Below are positions 13,586-25,849 of a stretch of DNA of 64,000 nucleotides, piece by piece. The translations under genes were made by a program, and so were the position numbers. Position 1 is the stretch's first letter. Each line of letters begins with the position of its first letter. The stretch is from assembly GCA_009763385.1 (NCBI GenBank), contig CM019822.1:11936127-12000126 (forward strand). Direction: 5' to 3'. Under the pieces are notes generated by a model. It was not told the origin of the DNA. It saw nothing but the letters and a program-made list of their open reading frames with translations, and did no database searches. The DNA is from Coix lacryma-jobi var. lacryma-jobi. Its lineage: Eukaryota; Streptophyta; Magnoliopsida; Poales; Poaceae.

Positions 13586-14075
13586 CTACTACGTGACGAT
13601 GCTGGTCTGGACGTCTGGTCACTACTGCCCACTAGCGGCTAGCGTGCGTGCCGTGCCGGTGAGCTATTTTATCGGAAAGCATGCACTCCGATTTTACCGG
13701 GTCATTGCATTGCATCGCCCGGTTCTTTACACACATGTTTTCCCAGCTATGATGATGATTAGTTCAAAAGCCGTGACTTCATTTGTTCTCCACGCGCAGG
13801 TTACGGAGACGGAGGAGAATATACGCTGCCACACCATATCATACATAGTACGTATGTCTAGTAGAGTATACTAGTATATATTATACACTGGCTGTAGCCT
13901 GTAGGTTGGGCGCTCCAGTTTAGCTATTGCCTATTGGCCACCTGACCTTTTGTTCTTCTGAGATGATCCCGGCACATTTTGTCGGTAACCGCGAGCATGT
14001 CTCGCCACGATTAGTTGCCTACACGCCCTGCCCTCTTGGTCAACCCATCCGATAGGCGATGGCTGACTTTCTTTG
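13586..14075. other. Intergenic DNA without supported features
   Basis: Mixed-composition intergenic DNA. I see no conserved ORF, RNA gene or clear repeat ends here. Confidence 0.5.
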
Positions 14076-14079
14076 AACA

Positions 14080-14881
14080 AAAATATGTATACATACATGC
14101 ATCTGGTAGTGCCAAACTGCCAAGTTTTGGATTATACTATATACAATATTACTTAGGTCTTGTTTGATTATACTATATGTTCAAAATCATAAAGTTTGTT
14201 GCACTCAAACACTTCATGACACTTTAAAATCAAAATATTTCATACAACCATAGTATATTTTTTTTTCTAAAACTCCAAAAATACTTTGTATCCAAACAGA
14301 ATCTTAGGCCTTGTTTAGTTCTCATCCCCAAAAACTTTTCATCCATTAGATTGAGGCCTTGTTTAGTTGGGATATAAAAAGTTTTTGCGTGTCATATTGG
14401 GCACTCATTTATTCTAATAAAAATAAAATAATTAGAAAACAACTGGAAACCGTGAGATAAATTTATTAAAACTAATTAATTTGTCATTAATACATATTTA
14501 CTTTAGTACAACATTATCAAAACATAAACTTATTAGGCTTAAAAAATCATCTCATAAATTACACGTAATCTATGTAATTAGTTATTTTTTCAGTCTACGT
14601 TTACTACTCCATGCATGTGTCCAAACATTGGGGCCTTGTTTAGTTCCCACCGCAAAATATGTATGCATAATACATACATCCATCTAGTAGTGCTAAGTGT
14701 TTTATTATACTATATAGTACAGTATTACTTAGGCCTAGTTTGGATTATACTATATATTCAAAAACATAAAGTTTGTTACACTTAAACACTTTGGCACTTT
14801 AAAATCAAAATATTTCATAAAATCATAGTACAATATTTTTAAAAAAAATCCAAAAATACTCCGTACCCAAACAAAGTCTTA
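14080..14881. repeat. Diverged direct duplication carrying Tourist-like MITEs, split by another MITE
   Basis: About 225 bp at 14080-14306 recurs in the same orientation at about 14656-14881. Each copy contains a 147-148 bp Tourist-like MITE (14156-14303 and 14732-14878) whose ends resemble GGTCTTGTTTG and its reverse complement, flanked by TTA. The homology also covers about 75 bp of left flank outside the MITE, so this is a segmental copy and not two independent insertions. Between the copies lies another MITE-derived segment (about 14352-14640) with GGCCTTGTTTAGTT motifs. Confidence 0.7.
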
Positions 14882-15181
14882 TTAGTATTACTAGTTGAGT
14901 GCCCGTGCGTTGCTACGAGTATATAGAGATACACATAAAAAGCATATGTAAAATTTTATGAATCACAAACAACTAATACCAAAATACATAATTCAATTTG
15001 CTTTAAAATCAAAGAAAGCAAGTACAACTTTTTACTTGACCTAGACAAATGTATCAAAAAATTAATGCTACCGATGATGCAGTACATGTCCCTTTATATT
15101 GTTCGTTATAAATAGACAGTCTTGTCTTTTCATATGGTCACCATGACAATTGTCCGACATGTCCCTTTATCTTGCTTGTTA

Positions 15182-15438
15182 CTCCCTCCGTACCAAGATA
15201 TAAGGCGCGATTTGACTTGGCACGGTCTCCAAAAATACATTTTGACCTATAATTTCTCTTATAATATATAATTTATAAAAATAAAAGTTTGATCATTAGA
15301 AAGTATTTCTAAATACAAATATAATACAATTACTTTTGTAGTATAAGCTTTTCATATGATTAGACTAATTCTTAGTCAAAGATAAGAAAGTTTGAATTTT
15401 GAAATACGTGCGCGCCTTATATCTTGGGACGGAGGGAG
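15182..15438. mobile_element. Stowaway MITE, second subfamily
   Basis: This 257-bp element has CTCCCTCCGTACCAAGATATAA at its left end and the matching inverted sequence at its right end (gcgccttatatcttgggacg then GAGGGAG). It is flanked by TA at 15180-15181 and 15439-15440. Its interior differs from the 13324 copy. Non-coding. Confidence 0.9.
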
Positions 15439-15440
15439 TA

Positions 15441-16240
15441 TATACAAACAACCATGTCTTCTCGTATGGTCATCATGATCTTGACAAACTCCTCTTAGTT
15501 AATCTAGCCATTGGTGAATGGTTGGCTTATGCATCAGCCATCTAGCAGTTGAGCATAACATCCATGGCATGCCTGCCCTATCGATCTCAGACATAATTCA
15601 GTCTTATTGCCAGTTTGCCACCAGCAATGACTGAAAACGTTAAGAGCTTGAATGATATGCATGGAAGTTCTCGCTTTGGTTTACTAAGAAGAAGCAAATA
15701 GGTCCCTAATTTAAAAGATAACATTAGCAATGCCAAATACAACATGATAAACTCATACAGCTTCACCTTGGATAGATTAAAAAAATAGAAATACGATCTC
15801 CATGCTCTGAATAAAGAGTAATTGTCAACATCCTTGCCTGTGCTTACTCTACGTTGATTTCTAGAAAAAATAAATAAATAAACTAAAATATATGACAGGG
15901 GATAGTTTGATTAGATGCAACTCTGAAGCATAGAGAAATAGGTGGCATTGTGGACTTCAGACTCTAACAGATACATTCAGACAAACTACATCTTACAAAT
16001 AACTTTGATTAGATGTAGCCAGACAGACAGTTCACACATACTACGGTATGGTCAGCTTGAATTGTGGGTTTGATTTGCGAACACGAAAGAATCATAAGGT
16101 TCTGAAATTGCATGTCCCATGTCATGGAAATAATAAGCATAGACAATAATCTGAACATACCATTCTCCAGTGCTTTCAGTGTTCTGTGAAGTACCAAAAT
16201 TGGCTCATTGCAAGGATCAACACCTCAATACATCCTTCCA
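15441..16240. other. AT-rich intergenic DNA
   Basis: No conserved coding potential, tRNA or transposon ends are visible. Only short chance ORFs are present. Confidence 0.5.
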
Positions 16241-16243
16241 TTG

Positions 16244-16870
16244 TCACCGTTCCCAACACTCCCCGCACCACACTAAACCCGACCAATCTGCCCACCACAC
16301 TAATGCCATTGCCTCTGCAGCGACCTGTCGATCGGTCTCCTGGCTGAACTGCTCCTCGTCACCATGGCCACAACACCCAGAGAAGACCTTGCAAACACCA
16401 CTGTGTTCGTCGGCACATGGCTGCTGTCGGGCCTTCACGGCGTTGGAGTTGCGGAGGCCAGACTCGACGCTGGACCGCGAGCAACCAACCTCGGTGTTAA
16501 TGGGAACGGCGGCGCGTGGGCGCGGCCTTTCCCGCTCACGCGGGGAGAGCACCACCGAGGCGTGGTCGCAGCACGGGAGCAGCACGCACGGCACGCTAGC
16601 GGTGGAGGAGCTGCTGCTCCCGTCCTCGCTGTTGTCCGCGCCGACGGAGAAGCCGAGGCCCAGGCCCGAGCTCGGCGGCGGCGACAGATCGAGGCGGGAC
16701 TCGGCAGAGGCGGTGGAGATCTCGGACTCGGCCTCCGGCCTCGGCGGCGGCGACTGTCGCGTCGTGCTTGCCCCTGGGTGCGCCGGCGGCGGCGAGTGGC
16801 AGCCAGCACTTGTGGAGCTGTGCGCGGTTCCGCAGACGCGAGGGAGCGGGGCGGGGGATTAGCGCCGGGA
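16244..16870 (-). pseudogene. GC-rich open stretch, possible gene fragment of unknown origin
   Basis: Read on the minus strand, one frame stays open for roughly 560 bases or more, with Ser/Pro/Glu-rich text and several balanced motifs (for example SEISTASAESRLDLSPPPS). It loses coding character towards a stop near 16244. No start codon or recognisable domain is seen. The piece sits as a GC-rich island in AT-rich DNA, about 1.4 kb after a decayed transposon-like motif at 14890. It could be a captured exon fragment, or chance openness caused by GC content. I do not recognise the protein. Confidence 0.25.
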
Positions 16871-17039
16871 GGAGCGACGTGCGCGGCGGTTGCGTGGACG
16901 GGCGTAGAGGGAGTGGGGTGGGGGATCAGTGACGGGCCGCGCGTCGCGTGGGCGAGGCGAGGAGCCGGGCGGGGCGAAAGAGCGAATACGACGATGACAT
17001 TTGAGTCTTTTTAGGAGTATATAAAGATTAGCCCACGCG

Positions 17040-18340
17040 CGGTATCTATTAACAAACCACCATGAGCTATACCTGTATCCATCTCATTTCTGTCTTCTGT
17101 CCGATCTTGCCACATCAATTCCCGGACGCATAAACACAGCTATTGCACGACAGGTGAGGTGACCAGGCTTTGGGAGTTCGGCTCATGGTAAAGCCTCGCG
17201 TCTTTCTCAGCAGCCTTACACATCCATCATCGCTACGACGCAGCTACCTATATTTTTTGTTTTGTGCGTGTACATGAAACTACTCTTCCTAGCTAATATA
17301 GCTAGCGACCCCCTTTTTTTTCTGGACAGACAGTGACTCCCCGGCTGTAACGATTTGGACGGCTTGATCCTGTCCTGGCCTCCCCTTTCCTCCGTCGCTT
17401 TCTCCATCTATCGCATCCATCCATCCATTGGACGAACGAGCGACTCCCCCACTGTAGAACACGTACATTATTCACCCTCCTCCTCTGCGGCTCTGCCTGC
17501 TCTCGCACAATCGGTGGACAGGGCAGGGCAGGTAGGTAGGCCGGACCAGATGCTGATTTCTCTTTGCATGCACCAGTGCGATTTTTTTCTATGTCCCTGC
17601 GAATTTGGAAGCTTCTTGCTTGCATCTCCGATCGATCCCTTGGTATGGACGTATGGTACGTTACGTAGTAGCTTAATCATTGTTCGCGTCCCGGGCCAAT
17701 TAAGCCACATTTTGACCGTGCTTTGGTACCGATCTCGAGTACACCACAAGTAGCTAGTCTCCGTCCCTCTTTATTCCTGTTACTAGGATATCATTAGCAG
17801 ATGCTTTATTATAGTTTAATTTAATAACGCCAACAACCAGACCTTTCATGGCTCCATCGTCTTTTTTTTCTTCTCTAGCTCGTGCTGTTGGCACGTCCTC
17901 CTTTCTTCGTAAACTGATTTGTGAAGCAAGGGGAGAAATTAAATGGGAGAAGCACCACCTCACCTCGCGCATCGCCCTTTTAATTTGTGTACGTGATCGA
18001 AGCACTAGCTTGGCCACTTAATAGTTTCTTTTTTTTGTGATGATCGACGTTGATGCATCGACGACACACGGATCTTCCACCGCGTGGCTGCTTAGTTTAG
18101 TTGGGGTTTTTTTTCTTTTAGCGACGTAGCTACTACTCATGGAGATTTGTTTGAGGTTCTTTTTTCCCTGGCAAAAGACTTTTCTTTCTTTCTTCCTTTT
18201 TTGTGGAGGAGTCTCGATAGAGGCTTGATGGAACAAATGAACTACCTCTTGTTGTTGCAGCAGCCGTGATGATGACTAGTGTTGTTCTCTCCTTTTGTTA
18301 TGCAAAATATATTATATCATGAGGCAACCTTTTAGAACCA
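17040..18340. other. Intergenic DNA without supported genes
   Basis: Overlapping short ORFs occur on both strands but none looks conserved. T-rich runs occur at 18027-18040 and 18104-18120. Confidence 0.5.
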
Positions 18341-18344
18341 AAAT

Positions 18345-18725
18345 ACCACACCTGAGTTTTTAAGGAAGTCGACACGGTTGTGAATGGCAACGATCAAACG
18401 AGGAAGAACGCAGGATCAAACCATAGTGAGACACAAGATTTAACGTGAAAAACCCTCCCAATACGGAAGGTAAAAACCATAGGCGTCAGCCAGCAAACAC
18501 TCTTCACTATTATCAAGAGTCGGGTTTCAATGACGGCTTACAAGCAAATCGATCAAAGTGGAAACCCTAACACGCGGTATATGTACCGTACCGCAGGGGG
18601 CCAGCCCCCCCCCCCCCCCCGATGTCCTCAGGGGCGTGACTCATGTGGGTCACTTCTGCCTCCGCCTTCGCTTCGTCAGAAGTCGGCCAATAATGATGTG
18701 GACTGAATTTGGAACATATTCAACA
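18345..18725. mobile_element. Possible LTR-retrotransposon remnant
   Basis: The phrase around 18440-18480 (taacgtgaaaaaccctccca followed by an A-rich stretch) and the neighbouring text resemble sequence often found near LTRs of grass copia elements. No paired LTR, primer site or coding domain is present. A C tract lies at 18605-18620. Low confidence. Confidence 0.25.
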
Positions 18726-18729
18726 GACA

Positions 18730-21300
18730 CTTGATTTTTCAGCCATCCAATTATAAGATATATGGCTTACAATAGATAAAGTCAGGTATCGCGTAGAAGA
18801 GATTTTAGCACACTAATTTATTTAGTGGAGGAAGATGAGGAAGCATGGACACTGTGCCATCGTCGGGTCTGTGTAGAGAAGAAGAGTAATAGGGGAGGAT
18901 GAATTTTTTCGAGAACATGCATGGCACATGTTTCATTAAGAAGAGTGGCAGGAGAGGGAAGCGCGAGGTTGACTCGACCTGGGAAGTGGGGAAGTGAAGC
19001 GAGTGAGAGAAGACGACAAGATAGAGGCGGAAGACGACAAGAATACAAATAAGTGCGGGGAGCAGATTTTTCTCGCTCGCTACTTGCAGTGCAAAATGGC
19101 TAGAGTAGGAAGAGTGCCTCACGCGCAAAATGGGCCAGAGAAGTAGTGTTTCATGGTGATCTTCCTAAATTTCGCAGAGCAGAGCGCCGCGAAACTGGTC
19201 CTTAGTATGATAAAGGTGTTGCATAAGGAATGTTGCTAAGGATAAAGTGGAAATTAATGGTGACAGGGGAGTATCGCCCATGTTCATTTATCATGGTGGG
19301 CCGAGAGAGAAAAATAGTGTTGGATAGAGAGGGGAAAAAAAGGACAGGACCTTCGGAATTCTTATATTTTGCACTTGAACTAAAGGATATTTTTAGGCAT
19401 ATGTGATATATAGCGCGTCACGTGTTCTCCTAAACAGTAAACTAAATGGGTTTAAATGGTCAAAGGCTCAAAGCAATAAAACAAAGTCTGAACGATATGT
19501 TTAAATCTGATTTAAACACGTTAAACATTGGTTGAGGTATTTATATGATAGTCTTGATGATAGAGAACTGATTTGATAAAACTCTTTGATATTTATGTTG
19601 TTAGAACTTAATGTCTACAGCGTAATGACACTTATCATTTAACTATGTGAGAATTACATGACTACTATCATGTCATTACATTTGTCTACTTGTCTATCTT
19701 ATTGTGCAACAATGTACATAATTCAAGTCATGTTTTAAAATTCATTATAGAATTATAGTGTTTGTATGCCTGTTTATTGCCATAGTGCGAACCGTTTAAA
19801 CCAATGTTCAATTATCATGTGTTTATATTAGCATCTAGAAAAGCATTGATAATATCCCCTCCCTTATTTGTTTTCTCTTCATGTTTAGTATGAAACAAGT
19901 GCATAGAAGGTCAATTTTAGCTATGTACATGCATTTTCTCATGGTTTGTGGAGTCAAAGCTTGATCTATAGACTTGCATATACTTTAAAAGTCCATTGAT
20001 GTTGATGCTTTATCATACCGACTGGGCAAGACATCTCACATTTATTAGTCATATAAGATCACATGTTGTTACGAAGACTTGTACCAAAAGTATTTGGGAA
20101 CATAGATTAATCAAGGAAGCTGATAGTTTGTTTATGTTTTATGCAAAGATTTATTAACTTTGATTAGCCTTTTTTCTCAGTGCACCTACCCATCATTTTC
20201 CCTCTTGGATTAACAAGTTACAAAGGGAGAGATCTTGAACAATTCAATATTTAATCTATGTAGCATGATTACACGGCTTGTCACCCTTAGAGGCCGTTCA
20301 GTTAGCCTAAATTATTCTGACGCTATGTAAATTAATGAAGGAACAACGTGGCCAGGAATTATTCCCACATAACCAAACAAATCCTAAAGCAGCTTAACTT
20401 GGGGGGCAAAACTTGGTTAAAACCAAGCTTGACCATGTTCATGCTCCTCTCACCCGACGTGATCTTCATTGTGTAGACATCACTGTTCATGGGTGTTTGT
20501 GCCCAATTGTATATACCGCTCTTGCTCGTTTGGTGAAGCTACCACTATTTACATGTTTGATCATCATCTTCTGATCGAGGATGTCATACTACCCTACCAC
20601 GTATATATATATACCCCTGGTGCTCCATAATATAGAAACTTTTTTTTGCTTGTATAAATGGTATAATTAAATAGGTTGCAATAGAACAACTGTTTTGGGC
20701 ACCTAAATGCTAAGCTAGACTGGATAGGTTCTTGAGCAATCTCAGTGAGGATTTTATGTCTCAGTTTTCAACACACTTAGATTTTAGAAACAGTGTATAA
20801 GAGTGTCATCCCTATGAAACTCTTTGTACTCCCATAAAACTTTCTTCATCTCCCTCTACATCAATACAATGTTATGTCAATGTATTTAATGCTCACAAAA
20901 CCCTATAAAACCCTCCATTAAGATTGACCTAATACATATAGTGTGAGATCACTATAGCAGTTAGTGTTTAGCTGTCTTAAAGCCAGGTAGCTATGGCTCA
21001 AAAATATCTCATATCGCTGATTTGCATATGTATACCCATATTTTGGTTTGGTGGCTATAGTATTGTTCCCTAGAAGCACCTCAACTTTTGTATATATCAT
21101 CATACCTTTTGTGCCACTATTAATTGCTTTAGTGATCTTGTCTTAGAGCAACTATAATAAAGAACTATAAGTGGTTGAGGTGAAGTAGAGAGAGGAAAAG
21201 AGAAAAGAAAATGGGCTATATGTACGAGGGCCTGCTTGGAGAAATGTAAATTATATAAATTGTATACAAAATTTTCATGAGTCAATTGAATTGTCCAAAA
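18730..21300. other. AT-rich gene-poor intergenic DNA
   Basis: About 2.6 kb without a supportable gene. A short element-like fragment at about 20290-20395 starts ggccgttcagtt and ends with accaaacaaatcct, which suggests a decayed MITE. Nothing else can be defended. Confidence 0.5.
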
Positions 21301-21308
21301 GAAAATAG

Positions 21309-21566
21309 TCTCTCCGTCCATAAAAACATGCAACTATGAGTTCCGTGTCTAGAAAAGTACTTCACGTTTAACCACGTTTCTAGTGAATTTTATTAATATT
21401 TATTAATCCAAATAAATTTACTATAAAAATATATTATGTAATTAATCTAATAATGTCCTATTTGATATCATAAAAATTAATATATTTTTATCTTTAATTG
21501 TTTAGACTTATAAGATACTAAAACGTGACACTGAGCTAGAATTGCATGTTTTCTTGGACCGAGAAG
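21309..21566. mobile_element. Degenerate Stowaway MITE
   Basis: The left end (TCTCTCCGTCCATAAAAACA then TGCAA) pairs with the right end (TTGCATGTTTTCTTGGACCG then AGAAG) as an imperfect terminal inverted repeat. The length, about 258 bp, matches the other Stowaway copies in this window. The ends are more diverged, so this looks like an older copy. Confidence 0.65.
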
Positions 21567-21567
21567 T

Positions 21568-22850
21568 ATTGTATATAAGTAGACAAAAATGTTCCAAACA
21601 GAAAAAGACCTTGAGGTCTCACAATTAAGTGCCAGCTGCCGAGGCCTAGAAGACAAAAAAAAAAAAAGGATAAGTCGGAGTCCCGATGCATGCATCTGCA
21701 TCATCTATTCCCCTATTCATCCATCTTCTCCTGATGGTGGTGTCCACCCAGCAGTTGCCTGCCTGGGCTGGCGGCTGGCCGCGGCAACGTAGACGACGGA
21801 TGGACGGACGCATGCCAATATGCCATGATGCCATGCCATACGCGCGCGTGTGTGAAAGAAACACCCTCATCAGTTCAAAGCGCGTTAGAAGAGGAAAAGA
21901 ACAAAAGGCGGTGGCGGTGGCGGCGGCGATGTGGCATTTTTATTCGAATCTGCAGCTGTTGGCCGCTCGTTGCGTTGCTCCAGCGAACCGGAGACGCGAT
22001 CGATCTCCTGGTTCGGTCGGCATGGCTCTGTCGATCTGTCGCTCCATGCATCTCTCGGTGGCGTCCTGCCGCCTCTTGCGGGGTGGTGGCCTGACGCTCT
22101 GACTCACTGACCCTCTTTCGCCACATTGTCAACGTGTTGTCGGACTCGGACGGCCGCCGATCGTCCATGCGCGCCGGCCGCCGGGGTGTCCGGGCGGCGT
22201 GGGGGCACACCGAACGGAATATTTGTCTTTGGGTTTGGGGCGGCACGGCGAAACGATTATACAAATTGGAGTCAAAACGGGAGATAGGATGGCACTAGAG
22301 CTGCGGAATATATAGTTCATGTTAGGCACTATCGACGACCCAGACCAGACCCAGATCGAGCTTGACAACTCCAGAGGACTAACTCTTTTTTTTTTTTTTG
22401 GCTCGTTTCGAAGTCTTCTGTTCTACCTACTAGTATTTGTTTTTTCTCTGTTTTAATGGTTGAATAATGCTCCTGAATGAAGCTTGGTTTTCCCTTTCTT
22501 TTGGACAGATTCACAGGATACGCCCGTCTGAATTGGTACTGAGTTCTAGTATCCTGATGACTACAGAATTTGTCAATCTTTGCCAGAAATCGACTGTTCC
22601 TGGCTGATTTAGAGTTTGGTTTCAGGGCCATTGTTTTCTCCCCCAATGTGCTCCATTTTAATCAAGCTGTATTTTACACTATAGAGTATATATGATAAAT
22701 TGGGAGCCACCGAGGCTATGTATCGGTCCACTGCACCACGTCTTATGTCGGTGAGTATTTTCTTCAACACATTAATGATGGGCTACTGTGAGTCAAACAA
22801 GCACCTAACTTATTAGCCAAATCTGTTCAAGTCAAACCGTAGCAGATACT
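21568..22850. other. Intergenic DNA with a GC-rich island
   Basis: The part 21700-22260 is GC-rich and has overlapping ORFs in several frames without conserved motifs. No intron-exon structure or domain is recognised. Confidence 0.45.
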
Positions 22851-22862
22851 CATGTCAATTAT

Positions 22863-23085
22863 GGTCTTGTTTAGATTCCATCAAACTTCCGACTTTTTTC
22901 ACTCTCTCTCCGTCACATCAATGTTTGGACATATGCATGAAGTATTAAACGTTGGTAAAATAAATAACCAATTGCATAGACTAGTTTTAAATCACGAGAC
23001 GAATTTTTTCAAAAATATTTATCAAATACAAACAAAAGTGCTACAACAGCAAAGTAAAAAAAAAATTCAACATCTAAACAAGGCC
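22863..23085. mobile_element. MITE with GGTCTTGTTTAGAT ends
   Basis: The element begins GGTCTTGTTTAGAT and ends ATCTAAACAAGGCC, an inverted repeat. The interior has the familiar grass-MITE text (gacatatgcatgaagtatta, then a gagacgaatttttt motif). No convincing target duplication is seen. Confidence 0.75.
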
Positions 23086-23200
23086 ATGTTGTGCCAGCTC
23101 TGCTTCACATAACGCCACTTGTCAACAGGAGTATGCAGTATACCAAATCTAATGGTTCAAAAATAATGTTGAACCGTACGTAGGGCAACCGCTCGGTATA

Positions 23201-23276
23201 AAATTTCTCGCATATTTCTAGTTTTCTACGGTGGCATTAATTTCTCGCATATTTCTAGTCTTCTACGGTGGTATCA
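23201..23276. repeat. Two-copy tandem duplication of about 38 bp
   Basis: The phrase atttctcgcatatttctag followed by ttctacggtgg occurs twice in tandem with few differences. Non-coding. Confidence 0.75.
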
Positions 23277-23558
23277 CGCGAAACGCTAATGAGCCAATGT
23301 GGCCCAATTTCTCACCAGATACACGTGGAATCCTCCCGTTTCCCGCTGCCATTCAACTAAACCGTGAATGTGCTGCCGCCTGCCTGCCTACGTACTTGAT
23401 CGTGTACCACACCCTTCAGAGAGAAATGAGAATCATGATCATCATGTTTTTTTAGCGCATATTTCAGCCAATAAGGCAAAGCAAATGGCACGTCACCCTA
23501 TACCATATCAATCAGAAAAAAGGTAAAGGTTGACTGATAGGAGTTGTTGTTGTACTTG

Positions 23559-23649
23559 TAGTAGTATTATTTGGATTGTACACAACTACTAGTTGTTGTT
23601 GTATTAAAAGAGAAGCCAGTAGTAGTATTATTTGGATTGTACACAACTA
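23559..23649. repeat. 30-bp direct repeat with 31-bp spacer
   Basis: A 30-bp sequence starting tagtagtattatttggattg occurs at 23559-23588 and again at 23620-23649, essentially identical. A TTGTTGTTGTA motif precedes the first copy and also lies between the two. Non-coding. Confidence 0.75.
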
Positions 23650-23659
23650 GTACTAGTCA

Positions 23660-25845
23660 AGCTGTGCGAGCAAAAGAAAAGGTCTACAAAGTATGAGGCC
23701 CACCATGTCAGCCCAACTGTCCCTGTCTCTCTGCCTCCCCGGGCCACCCACCGCATCCATGCATGTGCAGGCCGCAGAGACCCCGGCGTGGTCAGCCTGG
23801 CGGCATAGCACTAGCAGCAGGCTCTGATGATGTCCCGCTGACACCAGCATGACATCCGACGCCGCGCGGGCTCCACTGCCCAGCTAGCGAGCATCGCATT
23901 CGCAATTTCGCATGGGAGATTGCAAGACCTGCCAGGCTGCCGGCCTGCCGCCTCAGAAACTACGGTAGTAGAACAGGGAGAGTGATTAGTAGTTGAACCG
24001 AGAAACGACCGGAGGAACCGGCCGATCGAACAGCACTGGTTCAGAACATTTCCAAGCAGTTTGGCGGAGAGTCGCGGTGACTTGTGACCTGTGATGGAAT
24101 AATTAAGCACGGGGCCGGCCAACTGCATGCAGACGTACGTCGTGCCGCAGTCTACCAAATACGGAGTACCATGTAATTTTGGGTTGCGTAGCGTGCAGGG
24201 ATGAGGATGCATGCGATCGATCGAGATGGATCGGTGTCGTCATCCTCACCACTGCGGACGGTGGCCGGACGACCGAGCGACGGTAACCTGACGGCGATAT
24301 GATGGCCCTTATTAATAACGAGAAAAGCAAAGCAGGGTTACGAAAGATGAGTCCGATCTAACAAAGCGTCGTAGTACTACGTCCGACGACGTGCGTGCGT
24401 CTGAAAGCGGCCAGACCGGCCGGACACTGTAGGAGGTAGTAGCTATATATTCTAGCAACTAAGTCCTAGCTAGCAGCAACGTGCATGATCTCGATGGGAG
24501 TGGGACGACGATGCATATGCACGCGGGCGCTAAAAATATAATGGCTAGGAAACGCCCTTCTTGTACGTGCATTAGGATCGACGAGATCGAAGACGCAAGA
24601 GAGCCTATATATGGTTATGCAGTTGACAAGTATCCTTGTGCCCCAACCAGCAGTCAAATCGGCAATGCAACCAGCCAACCACCATGCATGCATGCCTAAG
24701 TGAGAGATCGAGTAGAAGCCAATAGTTTGGAAAAATGACTGGCTATCCTTGGTTTATTGAAAAAAAAAACAAAAAATGTTCTCCAACAAATTGGTATATG
24801 ACTTGCTAAATTTTTTCAAGTTGGAATCGGAGGCCATCTACTTGCTCTATTTACCAAGTCGGCTTCACTTGCTATCCAGCGTTTCTATGTTATTTTTACC
24901 AAGTTGGAATACTTTTCTATGTTATTTTTACCAAACTATTGGAGATACATGAAAAATTTATTTGTCAAAAGTTTTAGCAAGTTGCTAAATGACAACTTTT
25001 CTCAAGTCAATTTTTCCAATCAATTGAAGATGCTCTAAGTTCACTGTACAAGGCAACGAGCGCCTACCCTGTTGCTAGCCAAGCTAGTTAAGGCCGGGTC
25101 CAAATTAATGTTAATTAATTATTTATTTCCTGTACAAGTTTGATTTTTTTTATTTACAACATACAGGTTTGAGTTGACTTCTGAATAAAAGATCACGTCA
25201 TGCTGCATCATCAGCTCTGTATGGCTGTGTGGCTGCAGAAGGCCGGAGAAGAAGCAGCGCTCCTGCACAAGTCTGAACTCGCTCAACCGTATCGTGTACA
25301 GCAATCGTCACCGCAGCATATGCACAAATTCCCTGTCGTCCGAAGACGAGCGCGGGTGCTGACAAACAGCATCAGCAGCAATGTAAACGAGACCTAATTC
25401 TTCCGTCTATCACTCCAGATGACTAATTAGAGAGTACAGTAGTAGTCCAGACCGGGGCCCTCGCTCGCTTCGCTGGAATATTTTTGGTTCCGGCGCATCT
25501 CGATCCGTGCGGTGCGGTGTACGTACGTGGAGGTCCAGCTGATCGAGGGGGACAAAGCGTGCAGCGTGTGTTGTTGGGTTGGGTACGTTCGCTGCCGGGT
25601 TCCGTCGCCGCCGGCCGGTTCCGGTCCGCGTCGTCGCCGTCGCACCTGTTCTCTCGATCGCATATGGTTCGCTCGACCTCAGCAGAGCTGGCGTGGGTCG
25701 CACGATAGCCGTACGTGAGGTGAGTCGCCGCCATCCCTCACCAACCATCGGATGCGGATGCGGGCGCAGCGCACACGTCGCCTTTTTCCCTTTCCGCTGT
25801 TTGTCTCGCCCCGCGCCGCCCGTTTGGGCCTGCACGTTACACAGT
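23660..25845. other. Intergenic DNA without supported genes
   Basis: Alternating GC-rich (23690-24420, 25450-25840) and AT-rich (24720-25170) blocks. The ORFs present overlap in several frames and have no recognised motif. The 24725-25035 block looks transposon-derived but its ends are unclear. Confidence 0.45.
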
Positions 25846-25849
25846 TAGG

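Noticed and set aside
14888..17045. One large transposon from the GTGCCCGTGCGTTGCTACGA motif to about 17040
   Set aside because: The left motif resembles ends seen in grass transposons, but no inverted partner or target duplication could be found on the right, so the limits cannot be defended.
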